Origin: Larix kaempferi
Lineage: Eukaryota; Streptophyta; Pinopsida; Pinales; Pinaceae
Assembly: GCA_027924585.1 (NCBI GenBank)
Contig: BSBM01000486.1
Coordinates: forward strand, 43,704,501 to 43,768,500
DNA: 64,000 bases
Reading direction: 5' to 3'
Position numbers and translations under genes: made by a program
Shown: positions 35,971 to 46,181 of the stretch, one piece after another
Layout of the letters: each line of letters starts with the position of its first letter
Numbering within the stretch: the stretch's first letter is position 1
Notes under the pieces: model-generated
What the model was told of the DNA's origin: nothing
What the model saw: the letters and a program-made list of their open reading frames with translations, nothing else
The model's database searches: none

Positions 35971-36130
35971 ACCTGATCCACGGCCACAAAGTATCATCTG
36001 ATACTCATCAAACATCATCCTGATGTACACATGATCATCCTGATCATCATCACTGCAACATCCTGCTGCATGTCATCTGGAGAAGCTCGTCATCCATGAT
36101 CATCCAAGTATCCACCTGATATATACATAG

Positions 36131-36620
36131 ATACATGATCCACACAATGTATCCATCATACATGATCCACCTGATCATACAAAGATACATGATCCACACA
36201 ATGTATCCATCAGCATACATGATCTACCTAATCATACAAAGATACATGATCCACACAATGTATCCATCAGCATGCATGATCTACCTGATCATACAAAGAT
36301 ACATGATCCACACAATGTATCCATCAGTATGCATGATCTACCTGATCATACAAAGATACATGATCCACACAATGTATCCATCAGTATACATGATCTACCT
36401 GATCATACAAAGATACATGATCCACACAATGTATCCATCAGCATCCAACATGATGCGTTCATACAAAATACATACACATGATCCAACCGATCATATCCAG
36501 CATCTAACATGATGCATTCATACATACATATAATGATCCGACTGATCATGTCCAGCATCCAACATGATGCATACACAAAATACATATAATGATCCAACTG
36601 ATCATATCCAAGCAGAAACC
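36131..36620. repeat. 57-bp tandem array in the copia 3' region
   Basis: GATCCACACAATGTATCCAT occurs at 36,137, 36,191, 36,248, 36,305, 36,362 and 36,419, so the period is 57 bp after the first step. Copies are nearly identical, then decay into TGATCCAACCGATCATATCC variants up to 36,620. Fifty-seven is a multiple of three, so plus-strand frames stay open and spell a repeated 19-residue peptide antisense to pol. Nothing supports translation. Confidence 0.92.
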
Positions 36621-36720
36621 AGAACATCCTCCTGATGTTCATCATTCAGCGCTTACATCCACAGCCATGTGAAGGATCCCCCTTCCAACATGCTTGGAAT
36701 GGCTTCAGCAAATGTGTTCA

Positions 36721-37780
36721 TCACTTCTTCCTCGAAGTGTCCTCGATCTGAAGCACGCCAAGCCTCTCTCTGAAGTACTCGAACTTCACCCTGGCTAGTG
36801 GCTTCGTCAGCACATCTGCAATCTGCTCGTCCGTCGCAACATACAGAAGCTTCACAGCTCCTCTCTGCACCATATCCCTGATATAGTGATATTTGATCTC
36901 TATGTGTTTCGACCTGTCATGAAACACTGGGTTCTCGGATAGCTTCACACAACTCTGGTTATCACAGAAGATACCAGTAGCATCCAACGGGAGATCAAAT
37001 AACTCAGATAGTAGCTTCCGTAGCCATACTGCCTCACAACTAGCTGAACAGGCTGCAACATACTCTGCCTCAGCTGTACTCAGTGCTACGCAGGACTGCT
37101 TCCTGCTAAACCAAGAGATCACACCTGATCCCATACTGAAGCAGCAGCACTGCCAGCCCAATCTGAATCAACATAACCCTGCAGGTTAAACTTTTGATTC
37201 ACTTCATACTTGAGCCCATAATCCACTGTACCCTTCAGGTACCTCATAACATGCTTTACAGCAACTAGGTGAACACTCCTCGGATCCATCAGGAACTGGC
37301 GCAATGTGTTCACAGCAAATCAAATATCCGGTCTCGTGTTCGTCAGGTACATCAAGGACCCAATCATCTGACGATACATAGAGACATCAACCAGCTCAGA
37401 TGAAGCATCACATAGAAGCTTCAGATTCGATGCCATAGGTGTGGCCATGGCCTTGCAATCCATCATCCCGAACCTCTTCAGGATCTCTACTGCATACTTC
37501 CCTTGTCCAGGGAAGATTCCTTCTGCACTCTGCCACACCTCCATGCCAAAAACAAATAGTGCATCATCCCCAAGTTCTTCATATCGAATTCAGCAGCAAG
37601 CTTCCGCTACATGTCGGCAATCAATCTATCTTCACCTGATACAAACAGGCTATTCGCATACAAAAGTAGTATCACTGGATTGCCTTCCTCAACCTTGTAG
37701 AAAAGGTTGGAACCCGCTTTACTCTTGGTAAAGAAAAAACTGGATAGAAAGTTGTCTATCCTACCATACCAAGTTCTGCA
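36721..37780 (-). pseudogene. Copia RT (C-terminal part) and RNase H, catalytically dead
   Basis: Minus-strand order: TWYGRIDNFLSSFFFTKSKA (RT), then VILLLYANSLFVSGED, where the catalytic YVDD of copia RT is replaced by YANS; FDMKNLGMMHYLF; GKYAVEILKRFGMMDCKAMA; TPMASNLKLL; MYRQMIGSLMYLTNTRPDI followed by TGA in place of Cys; GYVDSDWAGSA (RNase H Asp); a frameshift and a short deletion where DRKSTSG normally lies; GSGVISWFSRKQSCVALSTA, EAEYVAACSASCEAVWLRKL; FCDNQSCVKLSENPVFHDRS; KHIEIKYHYIRD; IADVLTKPLAR. Both RT catalytic Asp residues are gone, and there are stops at 37,320-37,322 and near 37,610. The very similar LTRs show these lesions were probably inherited from a defective master copy. 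Confidence 0.93.
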
Positions 37781-40030
37781 CATATATATGACTACACCAT
37801 GCTGACTTGAAATCCATTTGGTGTATCTTCTATTTCATCACTTTTATATTTTTCAATGCTGCTATCTGCAGCATGCTTGATCCATATGGAAGTCATAACA
37901 AACTTCCCTTCAGGTCTTGGGACTACATCCCAAACATCATTCTTCATGATCGACGGATCATGGCATTCCATTTCTTCATCCCAGATCTTGGGAACTTCAA
38001 TATCTTCAATATCTTCAATAGATATCTTTGTTGCTGGAACAAATGTTGTAGTCCTTTTGTGGGTGAAGATATACGGTCTTTCCTACAAAACAGGTTAAAT
38101 TGCATGATTAGAAACATCTCATAATTTTCAGAACAAATTCTTACACATAAAGAAATATGTCATACAGTCATGCAATTATCTTAGCCAATGCTTCAATACA
38201 ACATTTATCCATATCCTGTAACTTTCTAGATGCCTTCCAATCTCTACTAGAACATTGTTAAGAGTGTGCACAACTCCCAACATGTTAGCAAAGAGGTTTC
38301 ATTCTAGATAAGTAGCAATGGAATGTTGTACAGTGCCATAGGCCACTTACCCATGTATGTTAGTAGTATACTGTTCATTAATGCAACTATCTTAATATGC
38401 ACAATACATATCCTAAGTCTAGGAACATGAACATATACATCATTGAACAATTTTATTTAAACAAACAAATATGCAAGAAATGATGATTAAAATACTTATC
38501 TTTCTTTGTTCGTTGGGTGGACTCCCTCTGAGTCTTTGCTTCCTTGCAAGAGCTGCTGGAGTCCTAATCTGAAGTAGCTTCTTCTACATCTTTCTATTGT
38601 GAAATGTAGAGAGATGGTCAACTCCCTCTGAATATCTGCATCCTTGCAGAAACTACTGAAGTGTGCTCCTTTGCTTTATTGCAGGAACAACTGGAGTGTG
38701 CTCCCTCTTGATCTTTGCTTCTTGGATTACCTGTCTTTGAACTTATACTCATTCTTGATCCCTATGCATGCTTGTTAGTATCATCATTGTGTTATCCCCG
38801 AGGTCTCATACATAATCAAAAATTCATTAGAATAATCTTAATATTATCAAAAACACAATAATCTAAAGCATGTATAGTCATGATCATTTCAAACAGAAAT
38901 AATAAGCATTCGCTTTCAAGGTTTATGTAGGATTCTTATGGTTAGTCAAATCATAAGAAACATAACATGTCTAAACTTATAATTACTCAAACCTATGACT
39001 CTTCGGGTTAGTCATATCATTAATTAAGGTAAGACACATAATATGCATATACCCATGATTATTCTAACTTATGCCTTCATGATTCTTTTGGTTAGCCATA
39101 TCATCAAATATGGTAAGAAACATAATATGTATACAACCATGACTATTCAAACCTATGACTTCATGAATAATCATTATCAACAACACAACAGTATAAGATC
39201 CTAACCCAAGGTAGGATTCTAGCTTGATATAGGAAAAACATACCTGGATTAGCATGCTAGCTATTTATGTCTAACATACCCGCATAATGTCTTCTTGTTC
39301 TTCGTCAATGACTTGTGCTAGTAACCTGCATGTCTCATAAGTTAACCATTACAAAACCAAGTTATACATACCTCGTAAATGGATCTTCTATGAGATCCAT
39401 GACAATGGATGAATCTTTGTCCTCATGTTATCATGATCATATGTTCTTGGACCAGAACATGATTTGTCTTTCTTGGTGTACCTTTCATGTTAGTAGACAA
39501 CATAAACCTCATACAACACCATAATGCATTAGTACAATCATAAGTGTCAACACCTTAATCAATGAATATTTTCTATCGTGCATTCATAGTTTTATTAAGG
39601 TGATATGACAAGTCTAAAATCAAGAGTGTACTAACCGTAATAACATGAAGACAAGCATACCATAAACTTAATCATGAACAAATATCGAGACATACCTTGA
39701 TGAGTCATACCTGTCGAGATCGCTAGTAATCTTCTTATGTAAGGCCTTAGCCTTATCTCCCTCTGAAACAGGAACTTCTTCACCTATGTAGGTGACCAAT
39801 CCATCTTCTTCTAGGATTAACCCAATCCACTTGATTTGCAAGAGATGGACCTGGAGCTGGATATGGGTTTGTCAGAGAAACCCAAAAATTCAAACTTTGA
39901 ATTTCAAACTTCCGAAAGGATAGAAGTATGCGCCTTGATGAGCTGATCAAATTGGTATATTCATAATTTGAAAACTGCAAAGTTTCACTCCTCAATTTTT
40001 CCTTTGAAACTTCCGGATTCACTGGACATG
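37781..40030 (-). other. Non-coding leader of the copia element, no gag/PR/INT
   Basis: About 2.25 kb between the RT start and the leader repeats with no copia protein motif in any frame. It contains loose repeats: CTCCCTCTGA(G/A)TCTTTGCTTCCTTG-like around 38,520-38,730, and GGTTAG(T/C)CATATCAT-like units of roughly 75-80 bp around 38,935-39,170. It could be captured host sequence or replaced leader. Confidence 0.55.
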
Positions 40031-40033
40031 ACC

Positions 40034-40355
40034 CTGAACTGGGGTTTGATGAAGCCCACTCTTCTTCCCAATAAAAATGTTTGATCCAAAGCTCTAAGCT
40101 TCTATTTTTCCGAGGAGCTTCCAGCCGTGGTCACAGATTTCAAAAATTCACATTTTTACAGAAGCCCTAATTTTCCACTTTTCTGATCAAAGTCCCGAAC
40201 TAGGGTCTAATCAAGCCCGGCCTTCTGCCCAACCAAAAATTCTGATCTTGGTCTCTAAATTTCTATTTTGATGAGTAGCATCCAGCCGTGGTCTCCGATT
40301 ACAAAAATTTCAACTTTCTCCAAAGCCCTAAATTCCGGAAGCCATGAATGAAGGT
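40034..40355. repeat. ~161-bp direct repeat in the copia leader
   Basis: CTGAACTGGGGTTTGATGAA at 40,034 and CCGAACTAGGGTCTAATCAA at 40,195 start two diverged 161-bp copies. Both contain CCAGCCGTGGTC and GAAGCCCTAA-like or AAAGCCCTAAA-like blocks. Confidence 0.7.
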
Positions 40356-40432
40356 ACCAAAAAATAATTCTGTTTTGACAGAAATATGTACCTAATTGTT
40401 TCTGGTGTAACTCCAAAATTTTTGATCCACAG

Positions 40433-40800
40433 GGTCTGAAAAAAGTTTCCTGAGATGGCCTGACCTGTTAGCTTTCCATCCTGACAGGTCTGACCTCAAT
40501 TGGATGTTCTGAGAGAGAGTTATGCCAAATGTCGCAACGTGACCTGTTTTGGGAAAATACAGGAGAGCGAACTTGTACGGCATGCCATGTGTCACTGTTT
40601 GACCTTCGGCCTCTGAAAAAGTTTTCTGACATAGCTCGACCTGTTATCTTTCCATCCTGACAGGTCTGACCTCAATTGGATTCTCTGAGAGAGAGTTATG
40701 CCAAGTGTCGCAACGTGACCTGTTTATGGGATAAAACGGTAGAGCGAACTTGTACGGCGTTCCACATGTCACTGGTTCAACTTCGGCCTCTAAAAAAGTT
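40433..40800. repeat. 176-bp tandem repeat in the copia leader
   Basis: Two well-conserved copies plus the start of a third. GACAGGTCTGACCTCAATTG occurs at 40,483 and 40,659 (176 bp). Each copy carries GTCGCAACGTGACCTGTTT and GAGCGAACTTGTACGGC. Confidence 0.85.
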
Positions 40801-41161
40801 TTCTAAGATAGTACAGACTGTGTACTACCTGTCACTTTTTACGAAATTTCATTTGGAGCTTCCTATCCCAAGTTATGACCTTTTTCCCAAGGTCACCTGA
40901 TTTTGACTCAGATCTGGAAGAGGCAGAAACCCTATATTGTACAGATCATAAATCACAAAGTACAACGAATTAGAGGTTGTCCTTTGGACACAAGGTACCT
41001 GGAGATTTTAGCTTCGTCCTGTAACAATTTCAGATCTGAAAACTTTGCCAAAACGGATTTATAGCGAAAGTGCTACGATGACTGGTTTTTGCTATATCAA
41101 GCCCTAGCATCGTAAGTGCAACAAGTGTGATACATGCCATATCATGCCTTCTTTCAGGCTA

Positions 41162-41173
41162 GCTCTGATACCA
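41162..41173 (-). other. Primer-binding site of the copia element (tRNA-iMet)
   Basis: TGGTATCAGAGC on the minus strand, immediately after the 5' LTR end. Exact match to the usual plant Ty1/copia primer site. Confidence 0.92.
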
Positions 41174-41823
41174 TGTTAAATTTTCTGAATTTACTTCAAT
41201 ATGATCTAGGATCTTAACTGAGAGAACAACATGTACAGCATATCTACAGCATATCAATCATGGAGACAATAATGCAAGCACACAAGAGACACAAAGATTT
41301 ACTTGGGGGAAACCATAAAGGTGAAAAACCCCAATAACTTCCTCAGAGATAGATAGAGCAATGATACAACCAACCAAGAGAGATAGCCATAACCTAGCAG
41401 AAGATCCTCCTCCTCCATAAGTGCGCCACTCCTCCTTGAGTGCATGTGTGAGAAGTGAGTGAGTAAATAGAGTGCCTCCCGCACTCTATTTATACTTGAC
41501 TTGACTTGCCTTTTTACCTAACTCATGTAGGCTCGAAGTTAACCCCATAACATAATGCTGACTGGGCCGACCCCCAATAGGGTGGTCTAATAACCCTTTG
41601 ACCCACATGGCCGACCCCCAATAGGGTGGTCTAATAACCCTTTGACCCACATGACTTATACAGGGCCGACCCCAAATAAGGTGGTCTAATAACCCATCAA
41701 GTATAAGTTACGAAACTTACAATATAAATGACGACACTTCCTTATAGAGGAATAATACCATCTCTATAGGAATACAATATACATATATGTGAAATACATT
41801 CCGAAGTTACATATACATCAACA
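41174..41823 (-). repeat. 5' LTR of the copia element
   Basis: 650 bp, with two differences from the 3' LTR by eye. On the minus strand it runs TGTTGATG ... TTTAACA. It holds the likely element promoter. Confidence 0.95.
41486..41494 (-). promoter_or_regulatory. TATA box of the copia 5' LTR
   Basis: TATAAATAG on the minus strand, about 330 bp into the 5' LTR. Conserved in the 3' LTR and in the LTR at 1-349. Confidence 0.6.
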
Positions 41824-42136
41824 AAAGCTTCGTCCAACAAGGTAATGCCTCCAAAGGTTTCAAATCTAACATCACGACAGCCAATTCTAGGTCATCAGTG
41901 GGGTAATTCTCTTCATGTGGTTTTAACTTCCTTGGCTCATAAGCTATTACCCCACCTTCATACATCAACACTGCACCCAAAGCCTGCCTCGAGGCATCTG
42001 TGAAAACTGTGAAGTCCTTATCCATATCCGACACTCGTAGGATCGGTGCACTTGTCAATAGTCTTTTAAGCTCAGCGAATGCGACATCGCATTCATACGT
42101 CCATTCATACCTGATGCCTTTACGTTGTAGGGTAGT
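41824..42136 (-). pseudogene. Chromovirus RT/RNase H junction fragment
   Basis: The minus strand reads [20 protein letters not shown], then [11 protein letters not shown] and [20 protein letters not shown] (first RNase H Asp), [16 protein letters not shown] (the conserved Glu) and HYLVGR in a shifted frame. It is bounded by element X on the right (GTAGT duplication) and by the copia element on the left (AAAGC duplication). It bridges the RT at 47,842 and the RNase H end at 34,450 of one original reading frame. Confidence 0.9.
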
Positions 42137-44192
42137 TGTTAGTACCCGGAGTTACAATTTCAAATTTCAATGGAAGGATGATTAATAACTGTCTATTATG
42201 CAGCACAAGTTAAATTGGCTTTGCAAACTGAACATTTGAGTCGGAGCTTTTCAAGCCCATTTGGATAAAAATACAGTTATTGGCAAATAAAAAATGGTTT
42301 TTATTGGCTAATTTTTGGTCTTTATAGTCAAATTTATATCTTCGGGATATTTACAGGGTTTAGGTTCATAGGTCCAATCTCTAATTAAGCCCATCAGGCA
42401 TCGAGGTCAAATTCCACCAGCTAACGAGTCAAGCACTTGCCATCAATACGGGTTAGCACTCACACATTGAAGTCAGAGCCAACATCAAATCCAAGCACCA
42501 AGTGCAAGCCAAGCCATTTGGAACAGAAGCTCACGGGGCATTCTAAGGGCTCTACACGTTGACAATGAATGGAATCACCGTTCAATATAAAAAGAGTCGA
42601 CTTCCAAGTCGACTTCCAAGCAACTAGTCCAAACACTTAGGCATCGAGACCATCGACAATAAATAACTATTGAAGGATGTATTCTTTTTCGTTTTGTGAT
42701 AGTATTTGAAACTCAAGGTTTTTCCATTGTCATCGCAAAGGCGTCGAAGCAAGTTGAAATAAATCCCACCAGTGTTGCGGTTTTTTATAAAGGAAGGCAT
42801 TATTTATAAGTGCACCTTGAATTTTAAAGAATCCAAGAACTTGATGGAAACGAGCTTTCAAAGGTTAAGTTTCAGGTAACGGTGAAGTCTAAATGGTTAA
42901 AGATTCGCCAGCTATTATCATATTTATCCACGGGTAAACACCCATATGTCGAGACCACCGAAGACATAAGAATTATATTTTAAATATCAAATGCCAAAAA
43001 TAAAAACATAGAGGATGGATGGAATGGCATTGGTCTCCACTGCAGCGTAAAACAAGTACGTGAAGCTTTTGGGGAAGATCTAGCAGTCGGAAAATATTTA
43101 GCAACTAAGAGCACTTGACAGTTAGAGAATTTCATATATGAAGACAAATATCTTAGCAATTCTAGATCAAAAGGAGAAGAATTCACAGTAGAAGAATTTG
43201 TTCAAAATTTTCTGATAAGGATTTTCGGCATCGGATTCCTTTTAGTTCCAGATTTGAATATACCATGTCCAAATTTCCAGGGATTTCATCGGCATATTTG
43301 GCATTGTTTCAGCATTGAATACAAGAAACAGAGTATTATGAGATCTTATCCAATTCGCACCAGATGGATTCCAGAGGCTTCTACATTAATTCCCACACCT
43401 TTTAATAGATGGAAACACATCAACGAGCATCTACAACTATTTCACATCGATCTCCAAAGAGCTAATAATGCTCAGTCAAATTGGTTCCTAGGAACTTGGA
43501 ATATTAAGCTATATTTATGTTCCAGCTCACCTTAAATGAGTGTAATTAAACTCATCCAAAAGGATTCGAGCTCTCGAAATCTATATATTGTAATATTTTA
43601 TATGTAGCAGTGAGAAGGGGGTTCCAGACGAAAGGTCTACGAGAAGATTGTAAAGCGTCGAGACTCAGTAGTCCAAAAACTTCTTTGGAAGTCTATAAGT
43701 GTATTTTGAAGCTTGTATGGAGGATGCAAGATCTATTATGAACCACTTTGATTATGATTAAATACAAATTCAGATCAATGTTTTTGATATAGTTCTGTTG
43801 TAATTATTACAAATGATGGTGTTTCCATCCTTTGTTTCTCATTAACAGCCTATTGTATCTGTATTCTTTTTATCCAAAATGTTTTAATGCCAAAGAGAAT
43901 TTACATTTTGTATGTCTCAGCTGTTTGTTGTCATACATATAACCTTCAATGTTGGCTTATGTATATCTACTATTTGTAGTTTAAATACCTTTATGTCATC
44001 CTTGTTACTACCTTTTGCATGTAATTATTGGTATTTGTTGTATGCCTGATTACTGGTCATGTATCCACCCTTTCGATTCCCCTTCTATTATTACAAAACA
44101 AAACCATTCATATTTTATTCATCCCTGAGCATTAAGATGTGCTAGCCATTCCCTCTCCACAGTCGGAGAGCATCTTTTAGCACTAAGTAACA
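42137..44192 (+). repeat. 5' LTR of element X (long form, 2,056 bp)
   Basis: Contains about 440 bp (42,725-43,168) absent from the other two LTR copies in the window, including TTTTTTATAAAGG and TTATTTATAAG, which are TATA-like. It lacks two short segments present in the right LTR (about 20-40 bp each). Confidence 0.85.
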
Positions 44193-44197
44193 TCTTT

Positions 44198-44215
44198 TGG
44201 CGCCATTTTCGGGGA
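44198..44215 (+). other. Primer-binding site of element X (tRNA-Asp-like)
   Basis: TGGCGCCATTTTCGGGGA, five bases after the LTR end. It resembles the TGGCGCCGTTGCCGGGGA primer site complementary to tRNA-Asp used by Athila/Tat-type plant elements, with three mismatches by eye. Confidence 0.7.
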
Positions 44216-44479
44216 CGGAAGCGAAGATTATGTTCCCTGGGAGAACGACAAGGATCATACCCAGCTCTTAATGGTGGATATGAGAAGGACACTAGTTTGA
44301 TTGTAGATTTATTGACAAGGAGACTCCATGTTTGAAGAATCCAGAGGCGACATCACAATTTCAGAATGTCAAAGGATATTGTGGCCATTGTGGCTGCAAC
44401 GTTTGCTCCTTTGAATTTCGTTGATATTAACGGTTTTCCTTATGATGTTCCTATTATGGATATTTGGGGGGATTACCTT

Positions 44480-44710
44480 CCACGATTCAGATAAAGCAAA
44501 GAGAATAATCCTTTGGGTCACCTCATCAAATTTCATCAATGTATGGCTCAGTTAAATATACATCATGAAGATGTGCTCATGAATATGTTTATGTATTCAT
44601 TAGAAGGAGATGCTTGCGAATGGCATCGATCCTTTCCTCCTAGCATATATTCTTTAAAAGAATTTCACAAAGTGTTCCATCATCGATGTGAAAGGTGTTT
44701 TTCTCAGTAA
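44480..44710 (+). pseudogene. Element X gag fragment
   Basis: Reads GHLIKFHQCMAQLNIHHEDV, then LMNMFMYSLEGDACEWHRSF, PPSIYSLKEFHKVFHHRCER and a stop at 44,708-44,710. This is the retrotransposon gag core of plant Ty3 elements (EDVLMxxFxxSLEGDAxxWxxSLPPxSIxSLxxFxxxF). The N-terminus upstream of about 44,480 is not clear and the rest of gag has stops. No zinc knuckle seen. Confidence 0.8.
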
Positions 44711-44919
44711 ATTTTGCTTGAGCAGTCTTGTGAGTTTCATTCAGATATTCAGCATGCTTTTTCTTCTAGTAGTGAGGATGGAAGTAAAATTATTCATAAA
44801 AATATGCATGAGAATGAAATCTTTTTTATTGCTACTTCCGAATAATATTTTCAAGTCATAGTTGATGCTAAAATCAATGATTGTGTAACTAAGAGTGATC
44901 TAAATGTACCTTCTACTTA

Positions 44920-45679
44920 AAACTCAGATGAGGAAGATGATAATGCTAAGGTTGAAGAAGAAGATGTTTTATTGTCAGCTGTATCTTTTCCTAATTATGT
45001 TTTACAGCAGGAATTTTTTCAAAATTCTGATATTGAAGTTGATAATCGTGATACTTTAAATGCATTTGGTACCAATCCGGATATTTTTAATAGTGATGAT
45101 TATGATACAGGATCTATTCCGAATATTTTTGAAGGTCATATTGTTGATAACAATATGCAAAAATCTCCATCCTCGCCATTAGGGTTTAATCATGCTGCTC
45201 CAATTTATGATGAATATAATGATGATGATCTTGAGCCCGATGTCTCTATGGTGACAACATCTGACCAACAGATTCGTGAAGACATTCAGTTCATCATCTA
45301 TGAATAGCCAGAGCTGGTGTATGATAGATATGCATCTTATGTATGCACACAAGAGGAAGATCAGCTTGTTTATGATAAATTTTCAGATCAGAGAAAAACA
45401 CAAGAAGACATTTTTCATAATGATCAAGAGGTGTTGAATGATATTCATTATGAAAATTATGGATCTGAGTTACAGGGATATAGTAAAGGAGATCGAGATG
45501 AATTATATGATAAATTTTTTATACCTACTTCTTTGTCAAATTTTAAGCAAATCGATAAGCAAGGATCTATAGTTGCCTCTGTTTATTATGAAACCAGTGT
45601 TGACCAAGAACAACATGGAAATTACAGTTACAGTACCGAAGTTGTAAATGAACAGTTTGCTTTTTTACATCAGTTGTAA
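44920..45679 (+). pseudogene. Acidic ORF of element X
   Basis: One plus-strand frame after TAA 44,917-44,919 runs to 45,679 with a single stop at 45,305-45,307. Composition is strongly acidic, with Asp, Asn, Glu and Tyr dominant: SDIEVDNRDTLNAFGTNPDI, DEYNDDDLEPDVSM, and DELYDKFFIPTSLSNF. No catalytic motif is recognised. A near-copy lies in the duplicated segment (49,443-50,204) with more stops. Long retention of the frame in an element without pol suggests it was once selected or is young. Similar acidic remains follow the gag relic near 28 kb. Function unknown. Confidence 0.6.
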
Positions 45680-46170
45680 TTTCATGATCCAGTGGATTTT
45701 TACATGGAGTCGGTATTTTCACGGTCTTAGAATGTGGCAGATTTTGGTATGACACTTTCTTGTAGTTGGGAGTTCAAGATGCTTATCAGTTTTCTATTGT
45801 CCATGTCATATTTTTCTTTTGTTTTCATCTGCTTACCGGAGGATCATTTTTGTAGTAATATGCTTCATGGATTTATTGGAAGTATGAATATAATTGATCA
45901 GTTTGCTTATGTTGGTTAGAGGTAGCGCATCGTAGGAAATAAGCTCGCTTCCCGAGCATATGCTTTCCTTCAGTTTTCAATGTGAAGTTTGCTTTCAACA
46001 AATATGGTTTGCAGTGGGTTGTTTCAGTTTATAGTATACTTTAAGTTTGTTTGAAGAGCAGGGTTTTGGGATTTTGAATAGGTTGGGAAATGAGATTAAA
46101 GACTGCAACCCAATGGATAAGGCATGGGTCTACTTGTTCTTGGCATTTCACAGGGAGCATGCCATCCCCA
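45680..46170 (+). other. 3' untranslated part of element X
   Basis: About 490 bp between the acidic ORF and the polypurine tract. A short run near 45,740-45,920 is open but T-rich and unrecognised. Confidence 0.5.
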
Positions 46171-46181
46171 TAAGGAGACAA
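46171..46181 (+). other. Polypurine tract of element X
   Basis: TAAGGAGACAA immediately before the right LTR. Confidence 0.7.

Larger units (their letters stand above)
34451..41823 (-). mobile_element. Young, defective Ty1/copia element
   Basis: Two 650-bp LTRs at 34,451-35,100 and 41,174-41,823 differ at only two positions by eye (ggggaaaacc/gggggaaacc and accacat/accccat). An exact AAAGC duplication flanks the element (34,446-34,450 and 41,824-41,828). A tRNA-iMet primer site adjoins the right (5') LTR and a polypurine tract adjoins the left. The 6.07-kb interior holds only RT C-terminal and RNase H codons (36,721-37,780). Gag, protease, integrase and the RT N-terminus are absent. Two tandem arrays lie 3' of pol and a 3.4-kb non-coding stretch lies 5'. 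It is non-autonomous and recent. Confidence 0.95.

Noticed and set aside
36131-36450. CRISPR-like regular repeats
   Set aside because: Units are contiguous with no unique spacers, and the sequence is plant nuclear. It is a minisatellite.
36135-36512. 125-codon plus-strand ORF
   Set aside because: It is made entirely of the 57-bp tandem repeat and is antisense to the copia pol. The open frame follows from the period being a multiple of three.
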